A stretch of 10,469 nt of DNA from assembly GCA_023212695.1 (NCBI GenBank), contig JALCCG010000467.1, positions 1 through 10,469 on the forward strand, read 5' to 3'. This DNA is from Sporisorium sorghi. Taxonomy: Eukaryota > Basidiomycota > Ustilaginomycetes > Ustilaginales > Ustilaginaceae. The notes below the pieces were generated by a model, which worked only from the letters and a program-made list of their open reading frames with translations, searched no databases and had not been told where the DNA came from. Shown in pieces: positions 7,301 to 10,469 of the stretch (positions are counted from its first letter, which is position 1; each line of letters begins with the position of its first letter). The translations under genes were made by a program, and so were the position numbers.

Positions 7301-8392
7301 AGATGCCATAATGCTGGCGGTCTTTCAATGTACGGCTTCGCTTGCCCCGCGGCGTTCCAGCCCCACATCAAGGGCGCTCCACCTTCCGGTCATCAAAGGC
7401 GATCTCTGCCCCCAAGCAGTCCTTCCTCGTCCTCCGAGGAGCGTGGTGGCCGATCGAACCACGTTCACTTTAAGCGGGGCGTCTCCGGTCCTGCGCTGCG
7501 TCTCGAGGAGCTGGTCGAAGAGCCTCCGAGCTACGTTCCACGCCACAAGCAGGCTTTGCACCGGGTCGAGGCCAAGCCGGCAGCACTCGAGAAGCGTACT
7601 TTCGAAGACTTATACCCCACCACCATCCAGGTACATTCTTCTCTGAAGGTTCAGCCCAAGGGTGTCAACGGTGCGGGCTTGTACGGAATCTGTAAATGCG
7701 CGGCGCAGGACGAAGATTATGATTGGAAGGATAGGGAGCACGGCGGCGGTCCTCAAAACCCAAACACGTGCCTGGGCAAGTTTTACCGCCAAGCCAGCCA
7801 GCACGCCGATTGTGTCCAAGAAAGCGTTGGCCTCATGTCCTGTGTCGAACGCAATCTTCAAGCGCCGCTGACGGACGGTCAAGAGGATTGGTGGCAGCTT
7901 GCTTTCTGCCGCAGATGCCTCGATGCTGGCGGCAAGAGCGAGCAGGGCTTGAGCTGTCCTGCTGGGTACAAGACCAAGTCGGGCCTTGGCGAGCCAGTCG
8001 ACAAGCGACCTTCCAAGCGTTCGACGCTCGAGAAGCGTCTTCACATCCAGGAGGACCACAAGAACAAGCGAGGGTCTACCATCGACATCATTACCACTCT
8101 GAGCGGACAGCCTAGCGGAGCTCCCAATGGAGGTCCGCGCCGGTTTGGACATTGCACCTGCCTGAGCGGTCCAAGGGACTTCGATTGGAATGGTGGTAAG
8201 CCGACGGACGCAAACTCGTGCGTAGGCAAGTTTGTCACCGAAGCCCAAAAATACGGCAAGTGCTCGATCAACGGTGAGGAGATTGACTGCGTCGAAAACG
8301 GAGGCTCGTCTCAGATGTCGGACGGTGACAACAGGTGGTGGGAGCAGCATCTCTCCAAGAAGTGCACTGATGCCGGTGGATCCTCTGCTTAG
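4259..8392 (+). CDS. Secreted Kex2-processed multi-peptide precursor with three C-terminal cysteine-rich modules
   Basis: I do not recognise a named family. The 1377-residue product starts at the ATG with A at -3, just before a classical signal peptide. The frame is also open further upstream, but that would place translation above the TATA box. About 45 dibasic sites (roughly 29 KR, 16 RR) punctuate the chain, often as (L/I/V)-E-(K/R)-R followed by D, E or S. Kexin in the late Golgi would cut after them. Residues ~40-917 form ~38 short, acidic, His/Pro/Gly-rich peptides derived from diverged repeats. The only cysteines there are three pairs, at residues 200/210, 336/341 and 392/402. Residues 918-1377 hold three ~110-125 residue cysteine-rich modules separated by Kex2 linkers. 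The design recalls fungal Kex2-processed precursors such as smut repellent Rep1 and dikaritin RiPP precursors. However, the peptides are not hydrophobic like Rep1, the repeats are too diverged for a typical RiPP, and no UstYa or tyrosinase gene is nearby. A cell-wall, signalling or effector role is possible but unproven. Confidence 0.88.
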   Translation: MIFRKSMLLVSVSVPLLLCVSASPIARDGAAVEYPVDKRGFVDPPSPHYPRAKQHHPGLTKRDAVVIDPDGGLVKPGFSGNDAPHANFPKLKPHHPPSPVKRELVIYTGPDGSRRVIGHVKGPNEPGFTTPRHPPSGDDGGFSDEHSLERRRANGPHGKLERRDGGSFDEHALSAAAYTKEVSKQDRFPLNHHFHGDNNCDHPAPGAPPCGDYGDSRIEKRELQVVEGEEPAARPQIERREVMDDEHSGHALWIEERSVNAEPEGARSIHDHAWLHRAAEKRTWPQQPVDDYDGIHGDDDSGLQKRDSDARSDLLPDGGPPSGSSDDGGGSNPRSCSDAGCQPHSRGAKVIGRVAESKVERRDVAGDDHASDLVKRSPDKYDGNRGGPGFYCDHSRHPSGICAPGGGHGGGADSGVSESKIERRDAGHYPFVNDDELADSLPSLSKRSLDHEEHVERRERIIDIDSFDDDFGGRGPAKRALERRADDSSVVMGTDGNNGDDGGQQGAAGSRVARDANTQYVKRSIGSEPGARQGFVGAKRDIERRAGGKPKPWARNPDDPYDGSPGNDVDPDPPHHGLERRDLGHIPSVNDEKFADLRSIAAKRSLGQDQHVERRDGPYLEDVEKRQVKRDLLSASEANNYDGAFGNKDHQDGRERGHGALERRTDASGPKLSKRDSFSSPPGPPIHHASDFPGIGDEQVAKRDVREYPGHVNSDNVHVVGVKRHVKADEGGDAVEAHDRPGVFVKRSRSPASDIMAEKWESVGGPLKKRSPREEYHHDYFDPLPDDPRPPGYPVTFEKRSFADLDRRDTERRWPYDTDPELPSHTWPDDATHPGHVNKYGVRFTGAKRSLPLGSVHAVAPIERDLASVQKRSSPDEEVPGDPHPPASAAVAAQQEHPARLEKRTDDTGDGTMTQRRIYPMYIESSLNIQPKGGVNGSGRYGHCLCHKGDGDDNWNNGKPSNPVTCLAKFVASVGNDGTCKRTKDDTVSCVEKKGGKPVLTDGESTWWQERLCTRCHNAGGLSMYGFACPAAFQPHIKGAPPSGHQRRSLPPSSPSSSSEERGGRSNHVHFKRGVSGPALRLEELVEEPPSYVPRHKQALHRVEAKPAALEKRTFEDLYPTTIQVHSSLKVQPKGVNGAGLYGICKCAAQDEDYDWKDREHGGGPQNPNTCLGKFYRQASQHADCVQESVGLMSCVERNLQAPLTDGQEDWWQLAFCRRCLDAGGKSEQGLSCPAGYKTKSGLGEPVDKRPSKRSTLEKRLHIQEDHKNKRGSTIDIITTLSGQPSGAPNGGPRRFGHCTCLSGPRDFDWNGGKPTDANSCVGKFVTEAQKYGKCSINGEEIDCVENGGSSQMSDGDNRWWEQHLSKKCTDAGGSSA
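5522..5632 (+). repeat. 37-residue coding repeat, copy 1
   Basis: Residues 422-458 of the precursor run from ERRDAGHYPFVND through KRSLDHEEHVERR. They align without gaps with residues 579-615, with 21 of 37 residues identical by eye. Each copy starts, is split and ends at a Kex2 site, so the repeat encodes two peptides of about 20 and 9 residues. Divergence is mainly in the hydrophobic positions, with the dibasic sites conserved. Confidence 0.8.
5993..6103 (+). repeat. 37-residue coding repeat, copy 2
   Basis: This copy runs from ERRDLGHIPSVND through KRSLGQDQHVERR, 471 bases (157 codons) after copy 1. Both copies are preceded by a YDGxxG motif and followed at some distance by an ALERR(A/T)D segment. 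This suggests that a longer block was duplicated and then eroded. Confidence 0.8.
6383..6430 (+). repeat. PGHVN...G-x-KR coding repeat, copy 1
   Basis: PGHVNSDNVHVVGVKR at residues 709-724 matches PGHVNKYGVRFTGAKR at 834-849 in the pattern PGHVN-x3-V-x3-G-x-KR. The motif ends exactly on a Kex2 site, so it forms the C-terminal part of a released peptide. Confidence 0.7.
6758..6805 (+). repeat. PGHVN...G-x-KR coding repeat, copy 2
   Basis: Second copy of the 16-residue motif, PGHVNKYGVRFTGAKR, 375 bases after the first and again ending on a Kex2 site. A weaker relative, GARQGFVGAKR, occurs near residue 540. Confidence 0.7.
7010..7372 (+). repeat. C-terminal cysteine-rich module 1 (8 Cys)
   Basis: Residues 918-1038 follow the Kex2-type site TQRR. 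Cysteine spacing is C-1-C-19-C-13-C-9-C-22-C-2-C-12-C. Shared features of the three modules are G-x-C-x-C, an acidic stretch ending in a Trp, C-(L/V)-(A/G)-K-F, C-V-E, (T/S)-D-G, a Trp-Trp pair, C-x2-C in modules 1 and 2, and (D/N)-A-G-G. Eight paired cysteines in a secreted module of this size suggest four disulfides. I cannot assign it to a named domain family. Confidence 0.8.
7598..7978 (+). repeat. C-terminal cysteine-rich module 2 (8 Cys)
   Basis: Residues 1114-1240 begin directly after the Kex2 site LEKR. Spacing is C-1-C-23-C-13-C-9-C-21-C-2-C-12-C, nearly identical to module 1, with a four-residue insertion around the GGG segment. The linker from module 1 (about 75 residues) holds QRR, FKR and LEKR sites, so the modules should separate on processing. 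Confidence 0.8.
8072..8389 (+). repeat. C-terminal cysteine-rich module 3 (6 Cys, truncated)
   Basis: Residues 1272-1377 follow NKRG after a run of four KR sites (DKR, SKR, EKR, NKR). Spacing is C-1-C-19-C-13-C-8-C-24-C. The sixth cysteine of the other modules is Ser here (LSKKC against LCTRC and FCRRC). The eighth lies beyond the TAG stop that ends the protein after AGGSSA. Both missing cysteines would be partners if they form one disulfide, so the module may still fold with three bonds. Confidence 0.78.
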
Positions 8393-8930
8393 GGGTACGG
8401 TGATCCTATGTAGGACGCCCACGGTCAAGGTGACCTGATCCCCGATGGTGGCAACCGAGTCCCTGATCTGAAGGGATGATTCGACGCAGCACCGGTCATC
8501 TTCTGCTCCGCAGTGTAGGCCAAGAGTGACGGAGCGGTCTCGTCTCATGACCTCGCCGTTCGTTCGTGGCTGCAAAGTGTTTCCTTTCCCCCCTTTTCTC
8601 GTTTGTGTCGTGTTCACGTCGTTCCATCATGTTCCGCACTCCTTCTCTTCCTCCCTCTACGTTTCCCATCGTGACTCCCGCTCTTCCTGTTCTTCTTTCT
8701 CTTCATCTTTTCTTTCAATCCAATCTCCTCTCCTTTTCCGTGGTCTGTGAAGAGTGCTGAGCGCAATGACAGCGACGAGAGAGCAGTGAGTGCTCGTCTG
8801 TCGACACGCATCATCGCAGATCGTTCCGAACGCCACTCGAGACTGACATTGTGCTTTCTCCCTCTGTTTTCTCGTTGGTTGAGTTGCCTTGGATCCGATA
8901 CGTGCATTGTGATTGTGAGCGCCGAAGCAC

Positions 8931-8976
8931 ACAAAGGGGGACGATGAGCGGGACAAAGGTGTACGGGGCCCTTTGT
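8931..8976. promoter_or_regulatory. Cluster of three ACAAAGG HMG-box-type motifs
   Basis: ACAAAGGGG (8931-8939, +), ACAAAGGTG (8953-8961, +) and ACAAAGGGC (8976-8968, -) fall within 46 bases. The smut pheromone response element bound by the HMG-box regulator Prf1 is ACAAAGGGA, so two sites match 8 of 9 bases. The cluster lies about 290-330 bases before the Mam33 start. Binding is not shown; related HMG proteins would recognise the same core. Confidence 0.35.
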
Positions 8977-9085
8977 TCTTCAACTTGAGCGGTGGGAAAG
9001 AAACGTGCTCCTTTCGCAGCTGAAGCGAGCCTAAAATTCCCGAATTTCTTCTGGCTTCCACTGCTGAGAAGCGGAACAATGGGTC

Positions 9086-9132
9086 TTTTTTTTTTTTTTT
9101 TTTTTTTTTTTTTCTCTCTCTCTTTTTTTTTT
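9086..9132 (+). repeat. Poly(T) tracts with CT microsatellite
   Basis: A run of 28 T (9086-9113), a short CTCTCTCTC stretch, then 10 T (9123-9132). Poly(dA:dT) tracts exclude nucleosomes and are common in fungal promoters; this one ends about 130 bases before the Mam33 ATG. Exact lengths of such runs are error-prone in assemblies. Confidence 0.9.
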
Positions 9133-9263
9133 CGGCGCGCCAGCTGGGCACTGATCTCCTTTTCTTCGCTTTTCGCTGTTTTTTTCCCTCCACCTGTCCT
9201 CAACCTCATCACTACCATCATCATCATCCAACTCGATCGCATTTGTCAACTGCCGACGACAAG

Positions 9264-10070
9264 ATGATCGCACGCAATCTCTCAAGGACACTCCTCCGGG
9301 CAGCACCTCGCGCCACCAACCCGGTAGTAGCTGCTGTGGCACGTGCCTCGGTTCGACCTGCCGCAGTGCCCGCTTTCCGGTGCTTCTCCGCCACACCGCT
9401 TGCGCGCGGACAGGGCGAGTACGACGCCGAGCTGAGCGCGCGTCTGGCGCAGGAGCTCTCGTACGAGCAGGAGAACTCGAACCTCTTCATCGGTGATTCG
9501 CCGACCAACGAGCCCGGCTTTGTCACCGAGTTCAAACAAATGGGCGTATGGAAGCTGCTCGACACGCCTGGCCAGGACGAGGTGTCGCTCGAACGCCAAT
9601 TCGGCAATGAGCACATCAAAGTGCTCTTCTCCGTCGGCGACATCGACACGAGCGGCACCCTTCCCGAAGACGGCGAGGACGGATCGCCCCAGGGCCCGCC
9701 GGAACAGCCCGAGAACCCGCCCTTCCCCGTGCGCATCTCGGCGACCGTCACCAAACCCTCCGGCGGCGCCATCATGATGGACGCCTTCGTTCAAGATGGC
9801 GAGTTCAATATCGATAACATTGCGTACTACAAGGAGGCGGAGATGGCGACGAGGATGGACGCTGACGCCGACTTCAAGCGCCGCGGCTTTTATCTGGGCC
9901 CGCAGTTCGATACGCTCGATGAGACGGTGCAGACCCAGTGGCACCAGTTCTGGGTCGAGCGCGGCGTCGATGCTAACATGGCGCTGTTCATTCCCAACTA
10001 TGCAGAGTACAAGGAGCAGCGAGAGTATTGCAGCTGGCTCGCCAACATGCGCGATTTTATCGATGCTTGA
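9264..10070 (+). CDS. MAM33: Mitochondrial acidic matrix protein Mam33 (p32/gC1qR family)
   Basis: The 268-residue protein starts at the ATG with A at -3; a TTG seven codons earlier is not needed. Residues 1-41 are a mitochondrial presequence: Arg-rich, without acids, ending in RCF before SATPLARG. This fits an R-3 type site for the matrix processing peptidase followed by Icp55. The mature part shows the family's layout: an acidic N-terminal helix, LxxEFKQMGVWKL-like and FSVGDID strands, an acidic Pro/Gly/Glu loop (about residues 130-155), and central strands PFPVRISATVTK and MMDAFVQDGEF. The conserved C-terminal helices are YLGPQFDTLDETVQTQWHQF, ERGVDANMALFIPNYAEYKE and YCSWLANMRDFI. p32 proteins form doughnut-shaped, highly acidic trimers in the mitochondrial matrix and support mitochondrial translation and respiration. 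The length is normal and no intron is visible. The gene stands alone, with no functional link to its neighbours here. Confidence 0.95.
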   Translation: MIARNLSRTLLRAAPRATNPVVAAVARASVRPAAVPAFRCFSATPLARGQGEYDAELSARLAQELSYEQENSNLFIGDSPTNEPGFVTEFKQMGVWKLLDTPGQDEVSLERQFGNEHIKVLFSVGDIDTSGTLPEDGEDGSPQGPPEQPENPPFPVRISATVTKPSGGAIMMDAFVQDGEFNIDNIAYYKEAEMATRMDADADFKRRGFYLGPQFDTLDETVQTQWHQFWVERGVDANMALFIPNYAEYKEQREYCSWLANMRDFIDA

Positions 10071-10229
10071 ATTGAAGGGGGCTCAGAGCATGTTTCTGCT
10101 TCCTTTGCATGTAATCTCAATCACTATTCTTCGTTCTTTTCCTAGCAGCGCGCTGAGTGTGATCGGTGCTGCTGCGTGATGGAGTGTGTGAGAGAGAGAT
10201 CAGACAAGGCTCGATGAGAGGACGAAGAG

Positions 10230-10299
10230 GTGAGTGGGAGAAGCGTTTTTGCGCTATTTGTGAGTTTTCCTCTGCTAACATTTTTGTCGAAAATGGCAG
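10230..10299 (+). other. Candidate spliceosomal intron (70 nt)
   Basis: It has a consensus donor GTGAGT (10230-10235), a perfect branch site TGCTAAC (10273-10279) and an acceptor GGCAG ending at 10299, 20 bases after the branch A region. Size and signals are typical of basidiomycete introns. It is not in a recognisable coding frame. A second donor, GTGAGT at 10260-10265, and a second acceptor at 10440 would allow alternative splicing across the poly(A) tract. Confidence 0.4.
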
Positions 10300-10346
10300 A
10301 AGCCCGACTCCCGAACCCTTCTTTTCTCTGGGAAAATTTCGGCAAG

Positions 10347-10354
10347 AAAAAAAG

Positions 10355-10405
<51 letters not shown>
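10347..10405 (+). repeat. Poly(A) homopolymer tract
   Basis: Seven A, one G, then 51 uninterrupted A (10355-10405). There are no target-site duplications or retroelement sequence next to it in the window, so a retrotransposon tail is not supported. The true length may differ from the assembly. Confidence 0.9.
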
Positions 10406-10408
<3 letters not shown>

Positions 10409-10469
10409 AAGTTTAAGGGTTTCTAACTTTCTTTTTCCAGCCAGAAAGGAAGAGGGGCGGGTGGGGAAA

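Larger units (their letters stand above)
8393..9263. other. Intergenic region upstream of the Mam33 gene
   Basis: About 870 bases with no supportable gene. From about 8581 to 8745 the + strand is strongly pyrimidine-rich. A cluster of ACAAAGG motifs lies at 8931-8976. Poly(T) tracts follow at 9086-9132. The last ~80 bases are C/T/A-rich with four CAT triplets (9216-9227), typical of a fungal leader. An isolated GTGAGT (8786-8791) has no convincing branch point and acceptor. Confidence 0.6.
10071..10469. other. Flank downstream of Mam33, no gene supported
   Basis: About 400 bases. The first part should hold the Mam33 3' UTR. Splice-like signals on the + strand (10230-10299 and a CTAAC plus TTTTTCCAG acceptor at 10423-10440) hint at a transcript continuing right, either a spliced 3' UTR or the 5' leader of a next gene. 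A 51-A run separates them. No protein is recognisable in any frame. Confidence 0.5.

Noticed and set aside
4259..8392. Assignment of the precursor as Rep1 repellent or as a dikaritin RiPP precursor
   Set aside because: The peptides are acidic and hydrophilic rather than hydrophobic like Rep1. The repeats are too diverged for typical RiPP cores, and no tailoring enzyme gene is in the window.
7610..8617. 335-codon open frame on the - strand
   Set aside because: It is antisense to the cysteine-rich modules, whose conserved spacing proves the + strand frame. It has no domain of its own.
10347..10405. Poly(A) tail of an inserted retroelement
   Set aside because: No reverse transcriptase, SINE-like sequence or target-site duplication is visible next to it.

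Overview
The window looks like nuclear DNA of a basidiomycete fungus, most likely a smut (Ustilaginales). This is inferred from GC-rich genes without evident introns, GT/AG introns with CTAAC-type branch points only at the right edge, pyrimidine-rich leaders, and a secreted precursor full of Kex2 sites. No species can be named from the sequence alone.

Left third (3-3209, + strand): one uninterrupted reading frame, cut by the left edge. It begins inside a PITH domain (the proteasome-interacting thioredoxin C-terminal domain) and runs without a stop into a long disordered, CDK-site-rich and acidic region. It ends in a histone fold that closely resembles the kinetochore protein CENP-T. This is either a true PITH::CENP-T fusion or two genes whose boundary is hidden; there is no in-frame ATG before 1290. 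The CENP-T part carries a candidate Ndc80-binding motif and three RVxF-type matches that could dock PP1 phosphatase.

Middle (3210-8392, + strand): about 1 kb of non-coding DNA ending in a TATA box, then an intronless 1377-residue secretory precursor (4259-8392). It has a signal peptide and about 45 dibasic Kex2-type sites that cut it into acidic, diverged, repeat-derived peptides, three of which hold exactly one cysteine pair. Its last third is three copies of a Trp-Trp, cysteine-rich module, each released by flanking Kex2 sites. The third module has lost two of eight cysteines and ends at a TAG inside the homologous domain. This unassigned precursor is the most interesting object in the window.

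Right part (8393-10469): an intergenic region with a cluster of ACAAAGG motifs (HMG-box type, close to the smut pheromone response element) and a long poly(T) tract. It is followed by a confidently identified mitochondrial p32/Mam33 gene (9264-10070). Its downstream flank holds a well-formed candidate intron and a 51-A homopolymer. The three genes share a strand but show no evident common pathway: kinetochore, secretion and mitochondrial matrix.
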